A DNA stretch of 64,000 bases from the NCBI RefSeq assembly GCF_012516475.1, contig NZ_CP051217.1:1302001-1366000 (forward strand), read 5' to 3'. The translations under genes and the position numbers were made by a program. How positions within the stretch are numbered: position 1 is the first letter of the stretch; every line of letters begins with the position of its first letter. This DNA is from Parasphingorhabdus halotolerans. GTDB taxonomy: Bacteria > Pseudomonadota > Alphaproteobacteria > Sphingomonadales > Sphingomonadaceae. The notes beneath the pieces were generated by a model. It made no database searches, was not told the DNA's origin, and saw nothing but the letters and a program-made list of their open reading frames with translations. Shown here in pieces: positions 17,355-25,184 of the stretch.

Positions 17355-17875
17355 GACGTTTGATCCGGAGTCTCGGGCACCGCGTCCCGGCGCTCATTGA
17401 TAAACTCCATCATAGCCGTGCCGCTGGCGTTGAGCAGCGGATAGGTGCGCGATTCCTCCAACCATTCAGGCCGCTCAGTCCCCGCGCCATAGATCGTATC
17501 ATAAACCAGAACCACCAGCAGATAAGCCAGCGTCGCAGCAATCAAACCTTTCACCATGCCGAAGCCAAAGCCCAATACGCGGTCGATGGGGCCGAGCATC
17601 GATTTGCGGGATTTACTGCCAATGGACTTCGCGATCCAACGTCCCAGCGCATAGGTAACAATCACAATCGCAGCGAACGCGAGCACAGATGCGCCGCCCT
17701 CATTACCAATGGGTGCGATCAAGCGATCAGTAATCGGCGTATGCAGCGTGCGGACGCCGATGATGATTAGCACCCATGCGATAAGCGATAGCACTTCCTG
17801 CACAAACCCGCGCAAAAAGCCCAAAACGGCACCACCACCCATCAGTAGCAGCACAAAAATATCTAACGACGTCAT
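17351..17875 (-). CDS. CvpA family inner-membrane protein
   Basis: 174 aa with four hydrophobic segments and the CvpA signature: 'LDIFVLLLMGGGAVLGFLRGFVQEVLSLIAW' at the N-terminus and 'DRVLGFGFGMVKGLIAATLAYLL' in the middle. CvpA in E. coli is needed for colicin V production and supports envelope stress tolerance; the biochemical activity is unknown. The C-terminal ~40 residues are polar and cytoplasmic. It starts 9 bases after the radA stop and overlaps the NifU-like gene by 4 bases. Confidence 0.92.
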   Translation of the reverse strand: MTSLDIFVLLLMGGGAVLGFLRGFVQEVLSLIAWVLIIIGVRTLHTPITDRLIAPIGNEGGASVLAFAAIVIVTYALGRWIAKSIGSKSRKSMLGPIDRVLGFGFGMVKGLIAATLAYLLVVLVYDTIYGAGTERPEWLEESRTYPLLNASGTAMMEFINERRDAVPETPDQTS

Positions 17876-17884
17876 TGCGCCTAG

Positions 17885-19260
17885 CTAGTCACGACTAAGC
17901 ATATGGTCAACGAGATTGGCGAGCTTCCCGAAGTTCACAATATTCACACCCCCAATCACACCCCCAGCGGCCTTTTCACTGGATGCCGGAATATACGCCC
18001 GATTAAAGCCCAATTTGGAGGCTTCCTTGAGGCGCAGGGGCGTGTTGGAAACCGGACGTACCTCGCCGGAGAGCGCGATTTCTCCGAAAATAACGGCATC
18101 GCTGGGCATCGGTTTTTCAGCATGGGCGGAAATCAGCGCGGCGGCAACAGCAAGGTCGGCGGCGGGGTCGGTCAAGCGGTATCCGCCTGCGACATTAAGG
18201 TACACTTCTGCGCCGGAAAAGCTGAGGCCGCAGCGGGCTTCCAACACGGCCAGAATCATAGCCAGGCGGGAGCTGTCCCAACCTACAACGGACCGTCGGG
18301 GAGTTGCGCCACTGGCTAACCGCACGGTCAGCGCCTGAATCTCGACCAATACAGGCCGCGTTCCTTCGAGCGCCGGGAACACCGTCGCTCCGGTCACTTC
18401 CTCACTGCGGTCGGTGAGGAATAGAGCCGAGGGATTGGAAACTTCGGTCAGCCCGGCTTCTTCCATCGCGAACACGCCGATTTCATCGGTCCCGCCAAAG
18501 CGATTCTTGATCGCGCGCAAAATCCTGTATTGATGGCTGCGCTCGCCTTCAAAGCTCATCACCGTATCAACCATATGTTCTAGCACGCGCGGACCAGCGA
18601 TATTGCCATCCTTGGTGACATGGCCGACAAGCATCACCATCGTGCCATGTTCCTTGGCGAATTTGATGATTTCCTGCGCGGAGGCGCGCACCTGGCTGAC
18701 CGTCCCCGGCGCGCCTTCAATCAAATCACTGTGCATGGTCTGGATCGAATCAATCACGACAAAATCAGGAGCATCGCGGCCCAAAGTTGTCAAAATATCG
18801 CGCACCGAAGTTGCGGCGGCCAGCTTCACCGGTGCCTTGCCCAGCCCTAGACGTCGCGCCCGCAGCCGCACTTGATCCGCAGCTTCCTCGCCCGAAATAT
18901 AGGCTACGGACAGCCCCGCCTCCGCCAGCCGCGCCGAAACTTGCAACAAGAGCGTCGATTTCCCGATCCCCGGATCGCCACCCATCAGCGTCGCGGACCC
19001 GGCAACCAGCCCGCCCCTACGGCGCGGTCAAATTCATCGATCCCGGTTTTGCGCCGATCGGGCAGCGCAATCTCGCTGTCGAGGCCAACCAGCCGCACTT
19101 CACGCCCACCGGTCTGCAAATTATGCTTGGACGCAAAAACGGTTTCGCCCGCTTCTTCAACCAGCGTATTCCACTCCCCGCAATCCGGACACTGCCCCTG
19201 CCAGCGAAACGAAATCGACCCGCATAACTGACAAACATATTTCTTCTTCGGCTTGGCCAT
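17885..19260 (-). pseudogene. radA: DNA repair protein RadA, single-base frameshift
   Basis: The gene is whole in content but split between two frames. Frame one (19260 to ~19010) has the RadA zinc finger (Cys10, Cys13, Cys24, Cys27) and 'GIDEFDRAVG'. Frame two (to 17885) has Walker A 'GGDPGIGKST', Walker B 'FVVIDSIQT', the RadA-specific KNRFG motif and the Lon-like C-terminal domain. Restoring one G in the run at 19014-19017 (CCCC on the plus strand) gives 'VGGGLVAGSATLMGGDPG' and a normal 458-aa protein. RadA is a hexameric helicase in recombination branch migration. Given the same defect in four other genes, sequencing error is more likely than true loss. Confidence 0.93.
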
Positions 19261-19363
19261 TGGGGATGTTTAGCAGAACAAATGAGGAACGCTAGAGTTT
19301 TATTGTTTATACTTCTTCTATTCTATGATGGACCCATAGGCTTCAGGTCTATCGATCTTTCGG

Positions 19364-19822
19364 TTAACCGTTGGTGTCCGCTTTTGGCCATGTTTTGGGA
19401 AATTTCAGAAATCTTCTAATCGTTGAATTTGCATCTAATGACTGAGACTCTTCTTGATATTTTTTGCAATGTTTTCCTCCGACGTATAAGCATTCATAGA
19501 ATTTGCAAAACAGTCTGGCATATTGACTGTCCGCATCGTACTTACCTTCTAATAAGCTCTTACACTCCCTCAATCTTTCTAAAGATTCGTCGTGACGATT
19601 CTCGGCATTCATAACCATTGCATCGAATGCTACTACGAAAATGTAGAAATCACATGAATTGTCGTAAACGGCCAATACCTTATTCAGATAAACACGGGAT
19701 CGGAAAGTATTATTCCTTTTTAACGCGTTCAGCGACTTCATTAGCCGATAATCTAAAATAAGTTCATCTATAACACCTTGGATTGAATCCGAAATTTTCC
19801 AAATCAGTGTGTTTTTTGCCAC
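19364..19822 (-). CDS. Hypothetical protein (orphan, AT-rich)
   Basis: 152 aa from GTG 19822 (TTG 19825 is one codon further). No family recognised. The sequence is largely helical and cysteine-rich for a cytoplasmic protein (six Cys, including 'CLYVGGKHCKKY'), with helix pairs such as 'RSRVYLNKVLAVYDNSCDFY' that resemble TPR-like packing. GC content is far below the flanking radA and DUF1287 genes, and it sits alone between them with no operon partner, suggesting recent acquisition. No signal peptide. Confidence 0.5.
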   Translation of the reverse strand: MAKNTLIWKISDSIQGVIDELILDYRLMKSLNALKRNNTFRSRVYLNKVLAVYDNSCDFYIFVVAFDAMVMNAENRHDESLERLRECKSLLEGKYDADSQYARLFCKFYECLYVGGKHCKKYQEESQSLDANSTIRRFLKFPKTWPKADTNG

Positions 19823-20014
19823 CAATGTTGCCCTCTATTCTGGCCTTGTTCCACTATGTGGGAAATTCTCACGCAATGTTCGCTCGTGCATTCGCTATGT
19901 GGATTCAATTCGTCTGGTTTGCAATAAAGCGATTTCTGCAACCGGGATGAAACTGAGTTTAACTCATTCCTCCCATTCACCCAAAATTCACCTGCCCTTC
20001 CCCAATCTCGACTC

Positions 20015-20611
20015 ATGCAACCCACCCGCCGGACCCTCCTAGCCGCCGCAGGCATCACCCTCCTCACCCCCACACCTTTGCTCGCGCAGCGCACCAGCCG
20101 CGCAACTCACCTCGTCAAAGCCGCGCGCAGTCAGGTTGGGGTGACCACCATCTACAGTCAGGCCTATCACGGCATCGACTACCCGAATGGTGATTTTCCG
20201 CGCAAATCGGGGGCCTGCACCGATGTCATCATCCGCGCCTATCGCGACGGGCTGGGGCTGGATCTGCAAAAGCTCATCCATCTCGATATGGAAAAGGCCT
20301 TTTCCGCCTATCCCAAAATCTGGGGCCTCCACGCGACCGACCGCAATATTGACCACCGCCGCGTGCCGAATATGCGGACGTTTTTTAAGCGCCGCGGCGC
20401 GGTGGAGCCGTTTTCCAAGGACCCGAACGACTGGCTGCCCGGTGATATTGTCACCAGCATTATCGGCGGTAAACTGGCGCATTGCGGTATTGTTTCGGAT
20501 CGCAAGACCGGCAATCTCCCTCTGCTGATCCACAATGTCGGAGCCGGCACCCGGGAAGAAAACCGACTGTTCGCCTGGCCGATCACCGGCCATTATCGCT
20601 GGGCTGTCTGA
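20015..20611 (+). CDS. DUF1287 domain-containing exported protein
   Basis: 198 aa. A signal peptide with twin arginines followed by a hydrophobic stretch (TRRTLLAAAGITLL) ends near 'PLLAQ'. The body matches DUF1287: 'AARSQVGVTTIYSQAYHGIDYPNGD', then 'GACTDVIIRAYR' with a conserved Cys, and 'DWLPGDIVTSIIGGKLAHCGIVSDR' with the Cys/His pattern of an NlpC/P60-like papain fold. It is probably a periplasmic cysteine hydrolase acting on cell wall or a peptide, but no substrate is known. Strand and spacing suggest a single gene. Confidence 0.88.
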   Translation: MQPTRRTLLAAAGITLLTPTPLLAQRTSRATHLVKAARSQVGVTTIYSQAYHGIDYPNGDFPRKSGACTDVIIRAYRDGLGLDLQKLIHLDMEKAFSAYPKIWGLHATDRNIDHRRVPNMRTFFKRRGAVEPFSKDPNDWLPGDIVTSIIGGKLAHCGIVSDRKTGNLPLLIHNVGAGTREENRLFAWPITGHYRWAV

Positions 20612-20733
20612 CAGGTCCGTCATTGCTTTTCTGCACCAAGTGCCGAGTATAACTGGCGATACTTGACCCGCAATGACAGTCAATCGCAAACTCCCCCCTT
20701 GCGCCCTCCCCGCCATCCTGTAGTTAAAAACCC

Positions 20734-23076
20734 ATGCGGCAAAAAGAACTTCGACTGGCCCTGATCTGCTACGGCGGCGTTAGTCTGGCCATCTATATGC
20801 ACGGGATTACCAAGGAAATCTGGAAGCTGGCACAGGCGAGCCGGGATTTTCATGATGGCGCGAAGGTCGATACGTGCAGTCGCGGGACTTATTACGACAT
20901 ATTGCAATGGATGGAGCAGGAAACCGGCGTCAAGCTTCGGGTGTTGCCGGATATTATTGCCGGGGCCAGCGCTGGCGGGATTAACGGGATTTTTCTCTCG
21001 CAGGCCATTCTTTCGGGACGCTCTCTCGAACCGTTGACGGAGCTTTGGCTCGAGACCGCCGATGTCGACAAATTGCTTGATCCAGACGCACGGCCCCTGT
21101 CGCGCTTTTCCAAATTCTGGGCCGAACCGATTGCGTGGATGGCGCTGGGGCGCAAGGGCGGCGCGGTGGAGCAAACGGTTTCCAAGGAAGCGCGCGAGGA
21201 AGTGAAAATGAAGCTCTCCCGCTTCGTCCGCGCCCGCTGGTTTGCCCCGCCTTTTGGTGGGAAGGTTTTTTCCGGATTGATATTCGATGCGTTGAATGCC
21301 GTCCGCGCAACCGAAGCCGGACCCAGATTGCTGCCACCCGGCCAACCGCTTGATCTTTTTGTTACTGTCACCGATTTTGTCGGGCATCCTGAAAAGCTAC
21401 AACTCCACAGCCCACCCGAGGCGATGGAGATGGAACATCGCATCACCATCGGCTTTTCCACGCGCGGAAAAAGGGATGGAGCCATTGCTGATCTGGCGGA
21501 GCTCACATTTGCTGCGCGCGCCACCGCAAGCTTCCCCGGCGCCTTCCCGCCATTTACGGTGAAGGAGCTGGATGAGGTGCTCGCGGACCATGAATACGTC
21601 TGGTCCGGCCGCAAAGCGTTTCTAAAACATATTTTGCCCAACCAGTTTCGCGCTGGCACTGCCGACGATACGGTGCTTATTGATGGTTCCGTGCTCGCCA
21701 ACGCGCCATTTGCGCAGGCGATCGAAGCGCTAAAAAACCGGCCGGCCAAGCGCGAGGTCGACCGGCGCTTTGTCTATATCGATCCGCGTCCTGATCTGGA
21801 TGTAGCGAAGAGCGACAAGGCGCTGCAACGCTTGCAGGCAGAAGATGAAAGCCTTCCCGGTTTCTTCTCGACCATTTTTGGTGCGATTTCCAATATCCCG
21901 CGCGAGCAACCGATCCGCGACAATCTCAATACCATTGCCGGGCGCTCCAACCGGATCATCCAGATGCGCAAAATCACTGATAATCTGCGCACCGAGGTTG
22001 AACGCAACGTGGAAACATTATTTGGCCGGACCCTGTTTCTCGATCGGCCCACAGCTGCGCGAGTGGCGGGGTGGCGGCGCAAATCTCGCGAAAAAGCGGC
22101 CAAGCTCGCGGGCTTTTCCTACAGCGCTTACGGGCATCTCAAGCTGGCCAGCGTGATTGAAGATATCGCGACCACCATCCGCCGCACCAAGGCCGATCCG
22201 AATGCCCATAATCATCCCGCCCTGCGCGATGCATTATGGACGGAAATCAGGCGACGCGGACTCGACAGCGTCGGCAAAAAAGGTGGTGCAGGCCCTTCCA
22301 AACTGGCGGCGGATTTCTTCGGGGCGCATGATCTGGGCTACCGCATCCGCCGGTTGCGCTTCCTGGCAAGGCGGCTGGCTGAGGATCTCGATAGCGCCAA
22401 AACCGAGGAGTATGAAGCGATTGAGGCCATGCATGATGTGATTTATGACTGCCTGTCGCTCTACATCGAGCGCGAAACCATCGAATATCTTGGCGACGAA
22501 TTTGCCGGACTTGCCGAACATGCCGAAACCAGTCCATCGGCAACACTCGACGCACTGGCCAAGGCGCGCGACTTGCAAGCCGCCGACGACGTTGTCGATG
22601 GCAAATTGGCGCAAGCCCTTGCCGGACTACCCAAATCGGAAAAGCGCTCGATGCTGCTCGCCTTTCTCGGTTTTCCTTTTTACGACATTGCCACCCTGCC
22701 GCTGCTGCAAGGCGAAGGGCTGGACGAATTTGATCCGATCAAGGTTGACCGCATCTCGCCGGAGGACGCACGCACCATCAGAAAAGGCGGCGTTGCCGCG
22801 ACACTGAAGGGCATTGAATTCAACAATTTTGGCGCGTTTTTCAGCCGATCCTATCGCGAGAATGATTATCTTTGGGGGCGCCTCCACGGGGCGGAACGGA
22901 TGATCGATATCGTATTTTCCACCTTGCCCGCTGCAAAGCGTCCCGACGACGCTACCACGCTCGAATTCAAAAAAACCATCTTCCGCAAGATCGTCGATGA
23001 AGAGGAAGAACGGCTGACCCGGATAGCGCCGCTAATCGCTTCGCTACGAACGGAAATTGAACGGGCAACAAGCTAA
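20734..23076 (+). CDS. Patatin-like phospholipase family protein with C-terminal DUF3376-type region
   Basis: 780 aa. The patatin domain holds an oxyanion glycine pair at 'CYGGVSLAIYMHG', the nucleophile Ser79 in GASAGG, and the catalytic Asp near residue 316 in 'LIDGSVLANAP' (DGS instead of the usual DGG). About 400 residues of helical sequence follow, typical of the long patatin-related family found in actinobacteria and alphaproteobacteria. No signal peptide, so it likely acts as a cytoplasmic or membrane-associated lipid acyl hydrolase. High GC and intact frame. A dispersed inverted repeat lies just downstream. Confidence 0.88.
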   Translation: MRQKELRLALICYGGVSLAIYMHGITKEIWKLAQASRDFHDGAKVDTCSRGTYYDILQWMEQETGVKLRVLPDIIAGASAGGINGIFLSQAILSGRSLEPLTELWLETADVDKLLDPDARPLSRFSKFWAEPIAWMALGRKGGAVEQTVSKEAREEVKMKLSRFVRARWFAPPFGGKVFSGLIFDALNAVRATEAGPRLLPPGQPLDLFVTVTDFVGHPEKLQLHSPPEAMEMEHRITIGFSTRGKRDGAIADLAELTFAARATASFPGAFPPFTVKELDEVLADHEYVWSGRKAFLKHILPNQFRAGTADDTVLIDGSVLANAPFAQAIEALKNRPAKREVDRRFVYIDPRPDLDVAKSDKALQRLQAEDESLPGFFSTIFGAISNIPREQPIRDNLNTIAGRSNRIIQMRKITDNLRTEVERNVETLFGRTLFLDRPTAARVAGWRRKSREKAAKLAGFSYSAYGHLKLASVIEDIATTIRRTKADPNAHNHPALRDALWTEIRRRGLDSVGKKGGAGPSKLAADFFGAHDLGYRIRRLRFLARRLAEDLDSAKTEEYEAIEAMHDVIYDCLSLYIERETIEYLGDEFAGLAEHAETSPSATLDALAKARDLQAADDVVDGKLAQALAGLPKSEKRSMLLAFLGFPFYDIATLPLLQGEGLDEFDPIKVDRISPEDARTIRKGGVAATLKGIEFNNFGAFFSRSYRENDYLWGRLHGAERMIDIVFSTLPAAKRPDDATTLEFKKTIFRKIVDEEEERLTRIAPLIASLRTEIERATS

Positions 23077-23093
23077 AATCGTGGGTTCCAACC

Positions 23094-23161
23094 CGCTCGT
23101 CCTGAGCTTGTCGAAGGATTTTTATTGGCGACAAATTGGTTCGACAGGCTCACCAGGAACG
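23094..23161. repeat. Dispersed inverted repeat (GTCCTGAGCTTGTCGAAGG family), copy 1
   Basis: Arm 'TCGTCCTGAGCTTGTCGAAGG' type sequence faces a degenerate opposite arm (GGTTCGACAGGCTCACCAGGAACGG) about 25 bases later. Located between the convergent patatin and MBL genes, where it may act as a terminator. Related copies lie at 24160, 52199 and 63491, and a half copy near 57598. Confidence 0.75.
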
Positions 23162-23191
23162 GGAAAATAGAACGGCCAACTGACGCTATCT

Positions 23192-24130
23192 CTAATGCGC
23201 ATGTTCCTCGGCATGCTCCGGCATTTGCAAGCTCTTGTACACCGCCTCGACAAAGGCATCACCCTTGATGAACGCATCGGGATTGGTGTCCCACTCCGCC
23301 GCCGGTTTCATCGCCTGCACCTGCTCCAGCGTCTTGCCTTCACCCTGCGCTTTTTCAATGGCGCCAATCACGCTTTTCATCATGTCGCGATAGGCCATCA
23401 GGTCTGCCTTGGTCGCCATCGGACCATGACCAGGGATGATTTTCGTATTGTCGTCCGCCATCTCAAGCGCTTTCTCAGCCGCTGCCAAAACGCCGCGCGC
23501 GTTGCCGCCGCTATTCAGATCAATAAATGGCAATGTCACCTTGTTGAAATAGAGATCGCCCATATGCAGCACATTGGCGTTTTTCCAGAAGATGATACTG
23601 TCGCCATCGGTATGCCCGTGCTTCATATGCTTCACGTGCACTTCATCGCCGTTGAGATGCAGCTTGATGCCATCATGATATGTCACCGTCGGCAGCGCTT
23701 CTTTCGGCGAAGCGGGATCATTGCCCTTGCCGGTTTTCTGGATACCGAGCATCCGCTCACGCACATGGTCATGCGCCATGATCAGCGCGCCCGCCTTGCC
23801 GAAGTTTTCGTTCCCGCCGCTATGATCGCCGTGCCAGTGGGTGTTAATCAGATATTTAACTTCACTAGCGCCGAGATCTGCAATTGCCGCCTGAATTTTT
23901 GGCGTCAGCGGCGCGAACTGGTCGTCGATGAGCACCGTACCATCGGGACCATAAGAAACGCCGATATTGCCGCCCGCACCGAATAATACAGCGACGCCAT
24001 CCGCCAGCTTCTCCGCCTTGATCTCGACTTTTGCGAAGCGATCTGTTTCCTGCGCCTGCGAGCAGGACAATGCCAGAGGGGAAGCCATGAGTAGGCTCGC
24101 TGCTACCAGCTTCATTCTAACTGCATTCAT
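23192..24130 (-). CDS. MBL-fold metallo-hydrolase lipoprotein (metallo-beta-lactamase superfamily)
   Basis: 312 aa from ATG 24130, which follows an AAGGGA ribosome site; a TTG two codons upstream is also in frame. The signal sequence ends in a lipobox-like 'LALSC', so it may be a lipoprotein. The zinc site H-x-H-x-D-H is present (His98, His100, Asp102, His103 in THWHGDHSGG), with further ligands in 'MKHGHTDGDS' and 'IIPGHGPMA'. The C-terminus is His-rich (AEEHAH). This cluster of periplasmic MBL proteins resembles QuiP/DUF-type hydrolases more than true class B lactamases; substrate unknown. Confidence 0.88.
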   Translation of the reverse strand: MNAVRMKLVAASLLMASPLALSCSQAQETDRFAKVEIKAEKLADGVAVLFGAGGNIGVSYGPDGTVLIDDQFAPLTPKIQAAIADLGASEVKYLINTHWHGDHSGGNENFGKAGALIMAHDHVRERMLGIQKTGKGNDPASPKEALPTVTYHDGIKLHLNGDEVHVKHMKHGHTDGDSIIFWKNANVLHMGDLYFNKVTLPFIDLNSGGNARGVLAAAEKALEMADDNTKIIPGHGPMATKADLMAYRDMMKSVIGAIEKAQGEGKTLEQVQAMKPAAEWDTNPDAFIKGDAFVEAVYKSLQMPEHAEEHAH

Positions 24131-24159
24131 TTCCAATTCCCTTTTTCATTTAAACGCGC

Positions 24160-24230
24160 CGTTCGTCCTGAGCTTGTCGAAGGGCCATTATGTAGAAGCA
24201 CATGTGCTTCGACAAGCCCGGCATGAACGG
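24160..24230. repeat. Dispersed inverted repeat (GTCCTGAGCTTGTCGAAGG family), copy 2
   Basis: Left arm GTTCGTCCTGAGCTTGTCGA (24161-24180) and right arm CTTCGACAAGCCCGGCATGA (24208-24227) form an imperfect long hairpin around an inner palindrome AGAAGCACATGTGCTTC. Lies between the MBL gene start and the DUF6445 gene end. Confidence 0.85.
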
Positions 24231-24248
24231 AAAACTATTCTGGTTTCT

Positions 24249-24857
24249 TCATCCCTTCGCAAAAAACATCAGATTTACCAATCGCCCATCTTCCGGCGTC
24301 GTCCCAAACGCCATCCCGCTATTATGGAACATCCAAGGGCTAAACAGGATCAGCCGGTTAAATCGCATCGGCACCGTCATCACCTTCATCCATTTCGCGG
24401 GGTGGGTGGTATCCTTGTTGACGACGTCCTCGATCAGCGCGTTGATATCGGAATAACCTGCCTTGGCAATGGCAGCCGGATCCGTTGGCACCCGCTCCAG
24501 TCCGGTCCGCTTGTGCCGGAAAAATTCTGTTCCACCTTTACAATGTTCTGACAGCGAGAGATATAAAATGCCGGAATAGAACGCCGGATCAATATGCACC
24601 CCGCTGCGCCCCTTGTCGCCTTTCAGCGTGACCCGGCAATGGCCATGGCTGGTATCGGGCGCAGCCTTCACCGGCGCGTTGATAATCGTCGACACCCGCT
24701 CGTTGAGTCCTTGTATGTCGAGCGGCTTGGTCGAGATATGCCCGGGATAATTGCCATGCTTGTTATCAGGATCATAATTAAGCGCCAGCGCCGCGGTGCG
24801 GGCCGCCAGCGGGTCGGCAATAAAATCATCGATGATCAGGAGAGAGGGTAATATCAT
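24249..24857 (-). CDS. DUF6445 family protein (putative Fe(II)/2-oxoglutarate-type oxygenase fold)
   Basis: 202 aa from ATG 24857 ('MILPSLLIIDDFIADP'); the open frame continues to 25028 but that leader is Cys-rich and unlike the family. 'IDDFIADPLAARTAALALNY' is the typical start of prolyl-4-hydroxylase-like proteins. A possible metal motif is His in 'SGVHIDPAFYSGILYLS' (H-x-D) with a distal His in 'SPWMFHNSG', consistent with a double-stranded beta-helix oxygenase. Related proteins occur in flavin-dependent tryptophan halogenase neighbourhoods of sphingomonads, but no such gene is seen here. Substrate unknown. Confidence 0.78.
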   Translation of the reverse strand: MILPSLLIIDDFIADPLAARTAALALNYDPDNKHGNYPGHISTKPLDIQGLNERVSTIINAPVKAAPDTSHGHCRVTLKGDKGRSGVHIDPAFYSGILYLSLSEHCKGGTEFFRHKRTGLERVPTDPAAIAKAGYSDINALIEDVVNKDTTHPAKWMKVMTVPMRFNRLILFSPWMFHNSGMAFGTTPEDGRLVNLMFFAKG

Positions 24858-25184
24858 AGTGATTCGTTCATTTTTATTTGGATAATTCTGAACAAGGAGA
24901 AGAAAGGCAAAGCCGGAATGGCTGCAAAAACCGGATTTCTCTTTCTGCTTACAAATTTTCCGGCAGACATGGCACAGTTTTCCATCATAGCGGGAGTGTA
25001 ACCGCAGGATAAACTGTAGGACAGCCAATTATTTTATTGGGGGTTGAGGTTTGGGATCGCCCAAAGTCCTATTTCCGCTTCCGCCCCGATTGCGGAAGTT
25101 CACAGGCCCAATTGAGCTTCAAAGAAGCTGTCATTGTCCGCGATTGAAATGCTGAAAAAATGAGCTGATCTTGCGTAACTTGAC
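24858..25184. other. Intergenic region without a recognisable gene
   Basis: 327 bases between two minus-strand genes. It holds AT-rich DNA just upstream of the DUF6445 start (likely its promoter) and a GC-richer part (about 25060-25150) whose wording ('TCCGCTTCCGCCCC', 'GTCATTGTCCGCGATTG') looks like an eroded remnant of repeat or coding DNA. No tRNA, convincing terminator or ORF was seen. Confidence 0.5.

Noticed and set aside
20039..20716. 225-aa minus-strand frame opposite DUF1287
   Set aside because: Shadow of a high-GC gene; the plus-strand frame has a signal peptide and family motifs.
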